Counted from the stretch's first letter, positions 34,844 through 43,587 are shown. The stretch is DNA of 64,000 nt from Actinacidiphila guanduensis (GCF_900103985.1 NZ_FNIE01000003.1:186001-250000), one strand, 5' to 3'. Translations and numbers: made by a program. Notes: generated from the sequence alone by a model not told the origin.

Positions 34844-35854
34844 GTGGCCGCGAGGCTCAAGGATGTGGCCGAGCGGGCCGGCGTCTCGGTGCGCACCGTC
34901 TCGAACGTGGTGAGCAACGCCCCGGCCGTCGCCCCGGACACCCGCGCCCGCGTGCGGCGCGCCATCGACGAACTCGGGTACCGGCCGAACCTGGCCGCCC
35001 GCAACCTCCGCCAGGGCCGCACCGGCCTGATCGGTCTGGCGATCCCCGAGATCCACTCCCCCTATTTCGGGGAGCTGGCCGGGCTGCTCGTCGAGGCCGC
35101 CCGGGAGCGCGGATGGACCCTGCTCATCGAGCAGACCGCCGGTTCGGCCGAGCGGGAGCTGGAGTTCCTGTCCGGGAGGGCCAGCAACACCCTGGACGGC
35201 ATGGCGATCAGCCCCTGGGCGATCGGCACCGAGCAACTGCGCCGCCACACCGGCGGTACGCCGCTGGTGGTCCTCGGCGAGAGCGACCCGCAGGGGGCAG
35301 CCGACCACGTGGTGATCGACAATGTGGCGGCGGCCCGCGAAATGACCTCCCACCTGCTGGAGAGCGGCCGTACGAGGGTGGCTGCCGTGGGCTCGCAGCC
35401 GCACCTCGGCAACGGGACCGCGGCCCTGCGGCTGCGGGGCATGCACGAGGCACTGGCCGCGGCCGGCCGTACGATCGACCCCGCGCTGGAGGTGCCCGTC
35501 GCCTCGCTGCACCGCGAGGAGGGGCGCCGGGCCATGGGCCGGCTGCTGGATCACGGCAGCCCGCCGGACGCGGTGTTCTGTTTCAGCGACGAACTGGCCC
35601 TCGGCGCGGTGTACGAGGCGAAGCGGCGCGGGCTCGACGTGCCGGGGGACGTCGCGGTCGCCGGCTTCGACGACATCGAGGACGGCCGCTACGCGACACC
35701 CGGGCTCACCACGATCTCCCCGCGCAAGGACCAGATCGCGGCGAGCACCCTGCAGTGCCTGGCCGACCGCGTCTACGGGCGCCTGGACCACTTGCCCGCC
35801 CGGCGGATCACCGTGCCCCACCGCCTGGTGGTCCGCGAGAGCACAGGCCGCTGA
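34844..35854 (+). CDS. LacI-family transcriptional regulator
   Basis: The product is 336 residues from GTG 34844, preceded by GGAAGGGG; a longer reading from 34814 adds only Gly/Arg-rich sequence. The N-terminal helix-turn-helix and hinge are ARLKDVAERAGVSVRTVSNV, RRAIDELGYRPNLAARNLR. The periplasmic-binding-protein-like effector domain shows IGLAIPEIHSPYF, VAGFDDIEDGRYATPGLTTI and related motifs. It is divergent from the dioxygenase gene, its likely target together with itself. Confidence 0.93.
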   Translation: MAARLKDVAERAGVSVRTVSNVVSNAPAVAPDTRARVRRAIDELGYRPNLAARNLRQGRTGLIGLAIPEIHSPYFGELAGLLVEAARERGWTLLIEQTAGSAERELEFLSGRASNTLDGMAISPWAIGTEQLRRHTGGTPLVVLGESDPQGAADHVVIDNVAAAREMTSHLLESGRTRVAAVGSQPHLGNGTAALRLRGMHEALAAAGRTIDPALEVPVASLHREEGRRAMGRLLDHGSPPDAVFCFSDELALGAVYEAKRRGLDVPGDVAVAGFDDIEDGRYATPGLTTISPRKDQIAASTLQCLADRVYGRLDHLPARRITVPHRLVVRESTGR

Positions 35855-35903
35855 AGCGGCACGGCGGGCTCCCGCCACTGTCCACGCACGTACGCGCCCG
35901 CCC

Positions 35904-36563
35904 TCAGCCCCCGTCGGCCGTGCGGCCCGCCCGCATCCGGTCGACTCTCCGCGTCGGCAGGCCCGGGAGGTCGGCGGCCGGGGCCGGGAGGCCGTAGAGG
36001 GCGTAGAGGCGGCGGCGGATCGGCTCCACGGGGTACTCCTCGCCGTAGACGGCCGTCTTGAAGATGACGCCCTCCAACACGCTGCGCAACAGCACCTCTT
36101 CGACGGCCGGGTCGGCCGCGCCCCGCGCCGCGAACAGTTCGCGCAGGCCGTCCTCCAGGGCGGCGACGCGCTCCTCCTGGCGTGACTCGGCGGCGGCGAA
36201 GCGCGGGTGCGTGGCGGGGCTGACGACCAGGCTCAGCGTCATGCGCTGCACCGGGACGGTCAGGGCCGCCGCCGTCAGGACGCCGTCGATGATCGCGGCC
36301 AGCCGCTCGTCCGGGGTGCCGGTGACGGCGAGGATGCCGGAGACCTCGTCCAGGTAGCGGTCCAGCAGCTCGTCCACGAGGTCCTGCTTGCCGGGGAAGT
36401 AGTACGTGAGCAGGCCGCGCGAGACGCCCGCCCGCGCGGTGATCTCCGAGATGGTGGCCGCGTGGTAGCCCTTCTCCGCGAAGACCTCCAGAGCGGCGAG
36501 GAGGATCCGCTCGCGCGAGCGCGCCCGCATCTCCTCGTTGGCCTTCGCCGATCGTGGCGACAT
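35904..36563 (-). CDS. TetR-family transcriptional regulator
   Basis: The 219-residue protein has the helix-turn-helix RILLAALEVFAEKGYHAATI, SEITARAGVSRGLLTYYFPG and a TetR ligand domain. The C-terminal tail is Arg/Gly-rich. The gene is divergent from the small unknown gene at 36873, with a 309-base gap that contains an 8-base palindrome. The ligand and target genes are unknown. Confidence 0.92.
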   Translation of the reverse strand: MSPRSAKANEEMRARSRERILLAALEVFAEKGYHAATISEITARAGVSRGLLTYYFPGKQDLVDELLDRYLDEVSGILAVTGTPDERLAAIIDGVLTAAALTVPVQRMTLSLVVSPATHPRFAAAESRQEERVAALEDGLRELFAARGAADPAVEEVLLRSVLEGVIFKTAVYGEEYPVEPIRRRLYALYGLPAPAADLPGLPTRRVDRMRAGRTADGG

Positions 36564-36872
36564 GCCGCCCCCTCAGTACGCGTCCCCGCTGCCGTGCCGG
36601 ACGGACCTCGTCCGGCAGCCGCTCCATTGTCGCCTGCAGCTCCCGGGCACTGCGCCGCAGGTCGCCCGGGCCATCGCGCCCGCCCGGCACACCGGGTGAA
36701 CCGCCGTTGCGGCAGGGCCTGTTGAGCGGTTGGGCATTTTCATTGGCTAGCTGTACAGTCAACGCCGTCGTCCGCGCCGCGCCCTCGTACGAAGGGCAAG
36801 CCGCCGCGGACCGAACCCACCCATGCCCTGCATCACTTGACTCGGCGTCACATCGAACGTGAGGAACGCACA
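36564..36872. promoter_or_regulatory. Divergent gap with a possible TetR operator
   Basis: CTGTACAG (36752-36759) is a perfect palindrome inside a longer AT-rich stretch (36737-36765). Flanking bases resemble TGACTGTACAGTCA-like TetR sites on one side. GAGGAA at about 36858 is the ribosome binding site of the next gene. No gene is visible in the gap. Confidence 0.4.
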
Positions 36873-37310
36873 GTGGCGAGCAAGGAAGAAATCAAGGCGG
36901 CGCTGCACGCGGCCTTCGACGCGGCCGTCCCCGATGGAGCGCAGTACACGAAGGTGTACGCCTCGGACATGAAGCAGCGGAACTACATCGTGTTCCGCAC
37001 GACCACCGTCTACAACTACGCGGTGGGGTTCCGGCCGGGCAGCACCGACCTGGTGATCCTGCCGGTGGACGAGGACAAGGGCCGGATCGTGCCGGGCACC
37101 CCGGTGGTGATCACCGACGCCAACCGCGGCCCGGTCAAGAAGCGCGACCTTCAGGGCCGGTTCCACGTCTCGACCACGGAGGGGCAGAAGTTCCGGCTGG
37201 TCGTCATCCCGTCGGTACCGAAGATCGCCGCGGGCTTCTACCAGCTGCCGGTCGAACAGCGCAGTGAGTACGAGGAGTTCCAGGCGGTCAAGGAACTCAT
37301 ATGCGCCTGA
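36873..37310 (+). CDS. Conserved-looking small protein of unknown function
   Basis: The product is 145 residues from GTG 36873, with GAGGAA about nine bases upstream. It is predicted soluble with no signal peptide or membrane segment. A short helix (ASKEEIKAALHAAFDAAVPD) is followed by a beta-rich core (NYIVFRTTTVYNYAVGF, DLVILPVDEDKGRIVPGTPV, FHVSTTEGQKFRLVVIPSVP). I do not recognise the family. Divergence from the TetR gene suggests that regulator may control it. Confidence 0.78.
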   Translation: MASKEEIKAALHAAFDAAVPDGAQYTKVYASDMKQRNYIVFRTTTVYNYAVGFRPGSTDLVILPVDEDKGRIVPGTPVVITDANRGPVKKRDLQGRFHVSTTEGQKFRLVVIPSVPKIAAGFYQLPVEQRSEYEEFQAVKELICA

Positions 37311-37416
37311 ACTCGGCCGGGCCCGTGCGGTAGGGGCGCTCTGCTGGCGAGGGCGGCGGGGCCGTTGCCCGCAGGGGCCCCGCCCGAAGCCCGCGTGCAA
37401 CGGCCGCGGCCGCGCG

Positions 37417-37560
37417 TACCCGGTGGCGCGCGGCCAGTTCGCCGAGGACGGGGGTCCACAGCCGCCAGGTGTGCCGGAAGCCGTGGAGCAGCAGCACGGC
37501 AGGGCCCTGCCCGGCGACCGCGACGTCGAGTTCGGTGCCGCCCGCGGTGACGCGGCGCAA
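37417..37560 (-). pseudogene. Truncated alpha/beta-hydrolase N-terminus
   Basis: From a start at 37560 the minus strand reads VTAGGTELDVAVAGQGPAVL, LLHGF and WRLWTPVLGELAARHRV, the classic N-terminus of an alpha/beta hydrolase with its HGF oxyanion motif. After about residue 48 the family sequence stops and the frame becomes low-complexity. The nucleophile elbow and the catalytic Asp/His are missing. It is a non-functional remnant next to an HxlR remnant. Confidence 0.7.
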
Positions 37561-37577
37561 CTCCGCGGCGGCGGGCC

Positions 37578-37718
37578 GGGTTCGTCCACTACCGCCTCAC
37601 CCCCCTCGGCCTCTCCCTGGAATCCGCCCTGTCCACGGTCCGCACTTGGGCCGAAACCCACATGCACGAGGTGGACGAGGCCAACGAGGCACACCGGCGG
37701 CAGCAGCCCCGGCCCTGA
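37578..37718 (+). pseudogene. C-terminal remnant of an HxlR-family regulator
   Basis: The plus-strand frame reads VHYRLTPLGLSLESALSTVR, TWAETHMHEVDEANEAH and ends at TGA 37716-37718. This is the wing and last helix of an HxlR winged-helix regulator. The DNA-binding helices and the start are absent. It begins 18 bases from the hydrolase remnant on the other strand, consistent with a deletion that removed the promoters and the regulator's N-terminal half. Confidence 0.65.
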
Positions 37719-37876
37719 GCCCACGACCCACGCCGCCGGACCACCGCGCGGCCTCGGCACCCGCCGTACTCGCCCGCAGGCGAACAGATGGGGAACGGTC
37801 GGCAAAGGATCTTCACGCCGCACAGCCGACTGCTAGCGTCACCGCACAGTTGTTCGTACGTACGAGGGTGGGGATC

Positions 37877-40132
37877 GTGAAACGTGCACGAATACGTCCG
37901 TTCGGCATGCCCGCGAAGCGGTACCGAAAGGGTCTCGCGGCGCTCGCCGCAGGCGTGTTGCTGGCGGTCCTGCCGGTGACCGCGGCAAGCGCCCAGGGGA
38001 CGGGAAATCCCGACGCGGCCGAGCCCGCGGTGCCGACCGAGCAGGGCCTGGTGGTGGGGATCGCGCCGGTGTGCGCCACGGACAGCACCGCACCCGCGGT
38101 CATCAGGGATGCGACACCCGATCTGACCGCGAGGGTGCACGTCGTCAGTGAAGGCCCCCGGGGCGCCGAACTGCGCGCCCACTTCGACCTCCAGGTCCGC
38201 GACCCGCAAGGCACATGGACCGAGGTGCAGAGCGTCACCAACCCGGCCACCGGTTACATCACCGACGGCACACACACGACGGAGACCGTCCCCGAAGCCC
38301 TCGCCGAGGGCACGCTGTACCGCCTCGCGGCATCCACCTGGTCGTACACCTCCGACGGCACCCGCCACCTCTCCTCGCCCAGCACCGCGAGCACGACCGG
38401 CTGGTGCTACTACAGAGTGGACACCATCGCACCGCTCCCGCCGAAGGTGACCTTCGGCACCCCGTACACCGATTGTTCGGCCAACGACTGCGCAGCGCAC
38501 GGGGGTCCCGGCGTCCCCGGCACCGTCACCTTCTCGCCCGGCGACGGCGACACCGATGTGGTCGGGTACGAATATCAGCTCGACTCCGGTCCGTTCGTCC
38601 AGGTGACGGGCTCCCCCGCGACCGTGGACATCACCCCGCAGGTCTACGGGTCGGTGCTGCTGCACGTGCGCGCACGGGACAGCGTCGGCTACGGGGGCCT
38701 CACGCAGAGCCAGTTCATGGTCTCCCCGCCGGCCACCTCCGTCGGCCTCTGGCACTTCGCCGACGGGCAGGCCGGGGACACCGCCACCCCGGCCGCCGAC
38801 AGCGCGACCGGCGCGGGCGACCGGCACCCGGCCGCCCTTTCCGCGAGCGGCGCGGACCGGAGCGCACAGGGCCGACGTGGCGACGGCGACAGCGCGCTGG
38901 CCCTGGACGGCAGCACCGGGTACGCGGCGACCAGCGGCCAAGTGGTCGACCCCTCGGCCTCGTTCGCCGTCTCCGCCTGGGCACGGCCCGCGGACCTGGC
39001 CCAGGACCGCACCCTGGTCTCCCAGAGCGGCAGCGACGGCTCGGGCTTCGCGCTGCGGTACTCGGCCGCCGACCGGGCCTGGCAGTTCGCGTACTCCTGG
39101 ACCCAGGACGGCACACGGCACACCGCTTTCGCCGAGGCGTCCGCGGGCCCGGTCGGCGTGTGGACCCAGCTCGCCGGTTCCTACGACGCGGCCGCCCGCA
39201 CCCTCACCCTCTTCGTCAACGGCCTGCCGCAGGGATCGCCGGTGACCCTCCCGGCCGGAGCCGCCGCCCAAGCCGCCTCCGGCGACCTGGAGTTCGGCCG
39301 CGCGGCCGGCGACGACGGTTCGTACGGCGGCTACTGGCACGGCTCCCTCGACGAGGTGCAGGTCTGGCAGCGCACCCTGTCCGCGTCGCAGGAACTCGAG
39401 GACGCCCAGCTGATCGGCGCCGACGGGCAGCCGGGCGTGGCGAAGGTGGTCGACTGGAACGCGGCCGGCGCGAGCGGCACCGCCCTCGCCGACGGCAGCG
39501 GTTACGGCCACGACCTGACCCTCGACGGCGGCGCCCGGCTCGACGGCACCGACCTGGTGCTGGACGGCAGCGACGGCGCGGCCACGACGCCGGGACCGGT
39601 GGTGGACGACACCGGGTCCTTCACCGTCACGGCCCTGGTGCAGCCCGACATGGCGGCGCTCGCCGACAAGCCCGACGGATGGGTCGGCCAGGTCGTCGGT
39701 GAGCGCTCGGCGGACGGCTCGGCCTGGGGCCTGTGGTACCAACTCGCCGGTCACGAGGACGTCCCCGACCCGAACGGCGGCGACGACCTCTCCTACCCGC
39801 TGACCAATTGGGTCTTCGGGCGGGTCAACGCCGACGGCACGATCTCCGGCGCCCGCTCCGAGGTGACCGTGTGGACCCCTGACGTCCAGAACACCCCGGT
39901 CCGGGTGACGGGCGTCTTCGACGCCCAGGCCGGCACCGCCTCGGTCTTCTTCCACGGCTCCCCCGACAGCAGTGTGCCCTTCACCGCGGTCCGCGGCTCG
40001 GGCGACCTGGCGGTCGGCAGGGGCTACGTGGGCGGGTCCTGGGGCTCGTACCTGCCCGGCCGCGTCACTTCCGTCAGCCTGTGGGCGGGCGCGATGAACG
40101 CCTCGCAGGTCTTCGAACTGATCGGGGACTGA
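37877..40132 (+). CDS. Secreted protein with two LamG-like domains
   Basis: The product is 751 residues from GTG 37877; GTG 37868 is an alternative. A long twin-basic N-region, hydrophobic core and ASA-Q site near residue 40 form the signal peptide. Residues about 50-275 are beta-rich and include Cys pairs and a FTPYTDCSANDCAAHGGP-like region. Residues about 283-511 form a LamG domain (VGLWHFADGQAGD, SFAVSAWARP, LFVNGLPQGSP, LEFGRAAGDDGSYGGYWHGS). Residues about 525-750 form a second, more diverged one (SFTVTALVQPDM, DLAVGRGYVGGSW). There is no catalytic motif; it is probably a carbohydrate- or surface-binding protein. Its N-terminal layout resembles spacer domains of the 3211-7176 protein. 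Confidence 0.83.
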   Translation: MKRARIRPFGMPAKRYRKGLAALAAGVLLAVLPVTAASAQGTGNPDAAEPAVPTEQGLVVGIAPVCATDSTAPAVIRDATPDLTARVHVVSEGPRGAELRAHFDLQVRDPQGTWTEVQSVTNPATGYITDGTHTTETVPEALAEGTLYRLAASTWSYTSDGTRHLSSPSTASTTGWCYYRVDTIAPLPPKVTFGTPYTDCSANDCAAHGGPGVPGTVTFSPGDGDTDVVGYEYQLDSGPFVQVTGSPATVDITPQVYGSVLLHVRARDSVGYGGLTQSQFMVSPPATSVGLWHFADGQAGDTATPAADSATGAGDRHPAALSASGADRSAQGRRGDGDSALALDGSTGYAATSGQVVDPSASFAVSAWARPADLAQDRTLVSQSGSDGSGFALRYSAADRAWQFAYSWTQDGTRHTAFAEASAGPVGVWTQLAGSYDAAARTLTLFVNGLPQGSPVTLPAGAAAQAASGDLEFGRAAGDDGSYGGYWHGSLDEVQVWQRTLSASQELEDAQLIGADGQPGVAKVVDWNAAGASGTALADGSGYGHDLTLDGGARLDGTDLVLDGSDGAATTPGPVVDDTGSFTVTALVQPDMAALADKPDGWVGQVVGERSADGSAWGLWYQLAGHEDVPDPNGGDDLSYPLTNWVFGRVNADGTISGARSEVTVWTPDVQNTPVRVTGVFDAQAGTASVFFHGSPDSSVPFTAVRGSGDLAVGRGYVGGSWGSYLPGRVTSVSLWAGAMNASQVFELIGD

Positions 40133-40157
40133 TCGGCGGCTGGTCGGAGACCGGCAC

Positions 40158-40217
40158 GGGCCGGGCGGACCCGAACGCAGAACCGCGAGGGGCCTGGTGG
40201 ACGTGTCCGCCCGGCCC
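40158..40217. terminator. Bidirectional hairpin between convergent genes
   Basis: GGGCCGGGCGGAC (40158-40170) pairs perfectly with GTCCGCCCGGCCC (40205-40217) across a 34-base loop. It lies between the LamG stop and the convergent SDR gene and could terminate both. Confidence 0.6.
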
Positions 40218-40256
40218 CTTCGCCATGCCGCCATCGCGCGGCCGGCGCGCTTTCGG

Positions 40257-40961
40257 TCAGGCGGGGAGGGGGCCGTGGCGGTCGATGATGCGGCCGGTGC
40301 CCGCGGAAGGGGGTTCCGTGGCCAGGAGGACGATCGCGTCCGTGCCCTCCTCGACCGTCTGGGTGCCGCTGTGGGCGTTCAGGTCGGTGGCCGTGTAGCC
40401 GGGGTCCGCCGCGTTGACCCGCACGTCGGGGAGGGACTTGGCGTACTGGGTGGTGAGCATGGTGACCGCGGCCTTCGAGGCCGGGTAGAGGGGGGCGTGG
40501 ACCGTGGACTCCACGCGCTGCGGGTCGTGGGTCAGGGCCTGGGAGCCCAGGCCGCTGGTGACATTGACGATGCGGGGGCCGCCGGGGTCCTGCGAGCGGC
40601 GCAGCAGCGGCAGGAAGGCGTGGATGACGCGGACCACGCCGACCGTGTTGGTCGCGAAGACCTCCGTCGCGTCCGCGCCCGTCAGCTCCTCGGCCGGGGC
40701 GTGGGTGCCGACGATGCCCGCGTTGTTGATCAGCACGTCGAGGCTGCCCTCGTGGGCCAGGACATCGGCCGCGGCGGCGGCCACCGACGCATCGTCGGTG
40801 ACGTCCAGCTGCACGAAGCGCGCGCCCAGCTTCTCGGCGGCGGCCCGGCCGCGCCCGGCGTCGCGCGCGCCGATGACGACGGTGTGGCCGAGGTCGAGCA
40901 GCCGCCGGGCGGTCTCGTAGCCCAGGCCCTTGTTGGCTCCGGTGATCAGTGTGGTGGTCAT
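40257..40961 (-). CDS. Short-chain dehydrogenase/reductase
   Basis: The product is 234 residues from ATG 40961; the longer open frame upstream is a shadow. It has LITGANKGLGYETARRLLDL, VIGARDAGRG (NADP preference), LINNAGIVG, NVTSGLGSQ and the YPASKAA catalytic motif. This is the carbonyl-reductase-like SDR type often encoded head-to-head with MmyB-like regulators, as here (41075). Substrate unknown. Confidence 0.92.
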   Translation of the reverse strand: MTTTLITGANKGLGYETARRLLDLGHTVVIGARDAGRGRAAAEKLGARFVQLDVTDDASVAAAAADVLAHEGSLDVLINNAGIVGTHAPAEELTGADATEVFATNTVGVVRVIHAFLPLLRRSQDPGGPRIVNVTSGLGSQALTHDPQRVESTVHAPLYPASKAAVTMLTTQYAKSLPDVRVNAADPGYTATDLNAHSGTQTVEEGTDAIVLLATEPPSAGTGRIIDRHGPLPA

Positions 40962-41074
40962 GGCACCGAGCCTGCGCCGCCGCGGGCCCCGCTGCCAGGG
41001 ACGCCCCGCCGGTAGGAACCGCAGTACCACCCTCCAAGGCGGCGCCGCGGCCGCCTCCCGGCCACACTGGAGGG

Positions 41075-41932
41075 GTGAGCACCGACGAGCTGGGCCTGGG
41101 CGCGACCATCCGCGCCTGGCGCGACCGGATCTCCCCCGAGGCCGTCGGGCGCCCGGCCGGCCACGGCCGCCGCGCGCCCGGGCTGCGCCGCGAGGACCTC
41201 GCCGACCTGGCGGGCGTCTCGGTGGACTACGTGGTCCGCCTGGAGCAGGGCCGCGCCGCCCACCCCTCGGCCCAGGTCGTCGCGGCGCTGGCCCGCGCGC
41301 TCCAGCTGACCGTCCAGGAGCGCGACCACCTCTACCGGCTGTCCGGCCTGCAGCCACCCGGGCCCGGTGTCATCGGCGAGCACATCCCGCCGGGCATGCA
41401 GCGCGTACTCGCCCGGCTCGGCGACGCCCCGACCGCCGTCTTCGCCGCGGACTGGCGGCTGATCCGGTGGAACCACGCCTGGGCCGCGGCGCTGGGCGAC
41501 CCGAGCACGGTGCCGCCCGAGGAGCGCAATTTCGTCCGGGTCCGCTTCCCCGTCCCGGGCGAGCACGCCCGCATCAGTGCCTGGCCGGTCGACTCCACCT
41601 CGCAGGAGGCCACCGACCGCGCCGTCGTCGCCGACCTGCGCCGGGCCTCGGGCCGCTACCCGCACGATCCCCGGCTCGCCCACCTCATCCGCCGCAGCAT
41701 CGACGGCAACCCCCGCTTCGCCCGCTTCTGGCACGAGGGCGCCGTGGGCAGCCACGCGGAGGACCGCAAGACCATCCGGCACCCCTCGGTGGGCGACATC
41801 GACGTCGACTGCGACGTCCTGGTGGACACCGCCACCGATCTCAAGATCGTGGTCCACACGGCCCGCCCGGGCACCGAAGCGGCCTCCCGTCTGGCCCTGG
41901 CCACCGTCACCTCCACCCCGGCCGACGCCTGA
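41075..41932 (+). CDS. MmyB-like helix-turn-helix transcriptional regulator
   Basis: The product is 285 residues from GTG 41075. GGAGGG lies almost against that codon, too close for ordinary pairing, so a leaderless start is possible. The XRE domain contains GRRAPGLRREDLADLAGVSV and YVVRLEQGRAAHPSAQVV. The MmyB ligand domain follows (WRLIRWNHAWAAALGD, RRASGRYPHDPRLAHLIRRS, FWHEGAVGSHAEDRKTIRHP, GDIDVDCDVL), and it is more complete than in the paralogue at 30496. It is divergent from the SDR gene. The last codons and stop are duplicated just downstream. Confidence 0.92.
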   Translation: MSTDELGLGATIRAWRDRISPEAVGRPAGHGRRAPGLRREDLADLAGVSVDYVVRLEQGRAAHPSAQVVAALARALQLTVQERDHLYRLSGLQPPGPGVIGEHIPPGMQRVLARLGDAPTAVFAADWRLIRWNHAWAAALGDPSTVPPEERNFVRVRFPVPGEHARISAWPVDSTSQEATDRAVVADLRRASGRYPHDPRLAHLIRRSIDGNPRFARFWHEGAVGSHAEDRKTIRHPSVGDIDVDCDVLVDTATDLKIVVHTARPGTEAASRLALATVTSTPADA

Positions 41933-41991
41933 CCCGCACCCCCGCGGAGGGGCACCCCGGCCGACGCCTGACCCGCACCCCGAGGAGGGGC
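41915..41991. repeat. Tandem duplication over the 3' end of the MmyB-like gene
   Basis: Copy 1 (41915-41953) covers the last codons and stop of the gene; copy 2 (41954-41991) repeats it almost exactly. Both contain ACCCCGGCCGACGCCTGACC and end in GGAGGGGC. This recent slippage or duplication leaves the reading frame unchanged. Confidence 0.9.
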
Positions 41992-42129
41992 ACAGCAGCC
42001 GCGGCAGGGCCGCTGTCACACCCCCCGACTAGCGTTCTTCCCATCGCCCCGGACGACCCGAGGCACCGTCAGGAACCTTTGCGCGCACCGCGCTTCCGCC
42101 CTCCGCACCCCTCCATGGAGGAGACACCC

Positions 42130-43578
42130 ATGTCCGCCACCGCCTCCGCAGCCGTCACCACCTATCTGGAGCTCTCCGAGGACGGCGGCGGCTCGCACAA
42201 GTTCTACGAAGTGGTGCGCGACGGGCTGCAGGTGACGGTCACCTATGGGCGGATCGGCGAGCAGGGGCAGACGCGGACGACGGCGTACGCCACCGCGCAG
42301 CAGGCCGAGGCCGAGGCGGCGAAGAAGATCGGCGCGAAGGTCCGCAAGGGGTACGCGCCCGCCGTCCGCGGGGTCCGCCAACGTCGCGCGGTGACGCGCC
42401 GGCAGATCGTCAGCCGGCGCTCGACCGCCGAACAGGCGCCGCTGCTGTGGCGGTTCCGCTCCGGCGCCCCCGCCTTCGGCGTCTTCGTGGACGACGACCG
42501 CGTCTGGGTCGGCAACCAGGCGGGCGACGTGTTCACCCTCGCCCACGGCGGCGCCGTCACCGGCCGGTTCGGCCTGCCGGACGGCGTGAAGTGCATCGTG
42601 GCCGACGACTTCTGGATCTACGCCGGCTGCGACGACGGCCGGGTGTACGACCTGAGCGGCAAGGTCCCGCACGTCGCCTACGAGATAGCCGAGGACGTCG
42701 ACATCTTCTGGCTGGACATCGACGACGGCGTGCTCGGCGTCTCCGACGCCCGCGGCGGGGTGACCACGGTGGACCACGAGGACGAGTTCCAGTGGCGCCG
42801 CAACGGCCCGGGCACCCACGCCTGGATGGTGCGGTGCGACGACGACGGCGTCTACCACGGCGACTCGCACGGCGTGGCGATGTACGCCCGCGACGGTGTC
42901 CCGCGCTGGAGCACCCCGACGCAGGGCGGCGTGCTCTTCGGCTGGCAGGAGCCGGAGGAGGTGTTCGCGGGCACCGCGCGCGGCTGGGTGCACCGCCTGG
43001 CGAAGTCCGACGGCTCCGAGCGCGCCCGCTACCGCTGCGACTCGGCCGTCTTCTCGTGCGCCACCTCGCCGGACGGCCGCTACGTCTTCGCCGGCGACAA
43101 CCACTCCTCGGTGTACTGCTTCGCCGCCGACGGCACCCGCCTGTGGAAGCTGGCGACCGGTTGCGGCTCGGCGTACTCCATGCAGTACCACGACGGGCGG
43201 CTCTACCTGGTGACCACCGACGGCTCGCTGGCCTGCCTGGACGCCGGCGAGCAGGCGGTCAGCGAGGCCCGCGCGGGCCGGCTGCCGCAGACCGCGGACA
43301 TCAAGGCGACCGGCTGGGAGCGGGTGGAGCCGGCCCGGGTGGTGGGGACGGTGGCGGCGGTGGACGTCTCGGCGCCGGGCGGTGTGGTCGTGGAGTGCTA
43401 CCAGGAGGGGTCCCGCACCCGGGTCCGGGTGGTCTCGCCGGGGTACGAGCCGGCCTGGCACGTGCAGTTCCCGAAGGACATCCGCACACCGGGCGCCCGC
43501 TACCTGGTCACCGAGCTGCGCCCGGCCGCGCACGGCGGCTTCTACCGCGCCCGCGGCGACATCAGGCGCCTGGGCTGA
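42130..43578 (+). CDS. WGR-domain protein with C-terminal beta-propeller
   Basis: The product is 482 residues from ATG 42130, with GGAGGAG eight bases upstream. Residues about 10-80 are a WGR domain (YLELSEDGGGSHKFYEV, VTYGRIGEQGQTRTTAYAT), a fold known from PARPs and bacterial MolR/DUF4132 proteins that can bind nucleic acid or mediate contacts. Residues about 100-400 form PQQ/WD40-like propeller blades (WVGNQAGDVFTL, WIYAGCDDGRVYDL, VYHGDSHGVAMYA, YVFAGDNHSSVYCFAADGT, LYLVTTDGSLACLD). A further beta domain ends the protein. There is no signal peptide, so it is cytoplasmic. WGR coupled to a propeller recurs in actinobacteria and related bacteria, but its job is not established. It is monocistronic, ending at a very strong terminator. 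Confidence 0.85.
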   Translation: MSATASAAVTTYLELSEDGGGSHKFYEVVRDGLQVTVTYGRIGEQGQTRTTAYATAQQAEAEAAKKIGAKVRKGYAPAVRGVRQRRAVTRRQIVSRRSTAEQAPLLWRFRSGAPAFGVFVDDDRVWVGNQAGDVFTLAHGGAVTGRFGLPDGVKCIVADDFWIYAGCDDGRVYDLSGKVPHVAYEIAEDVDIFWLDIDDGVLGVSDARGGVTTVDHEDEFQWRRNGPGTHAWMVRCDDDGVYHGDSHGVAMYARDGVPRWSTPTQGGVLFGWQEPEEVFAGTARGWVHRLAKSDGSERARYRCDSAVFSCATSPDGRYVFAGDNHSSVYCFAADGTRLWKLATGCGSAYSMQYHDGRLYLVTTDGSLACLDAGEQAVSEARAGRLPQTADIKATGWERVEPARVVGTVAAVDVSAPGGVVVECYQEGSRTRVRVVSPGYEPAWHVQFPKDIRTPGARYLVTELRPAAHGGFYRARGDIRRLG

Positions 43579-43587
43579 GCCCGCACG

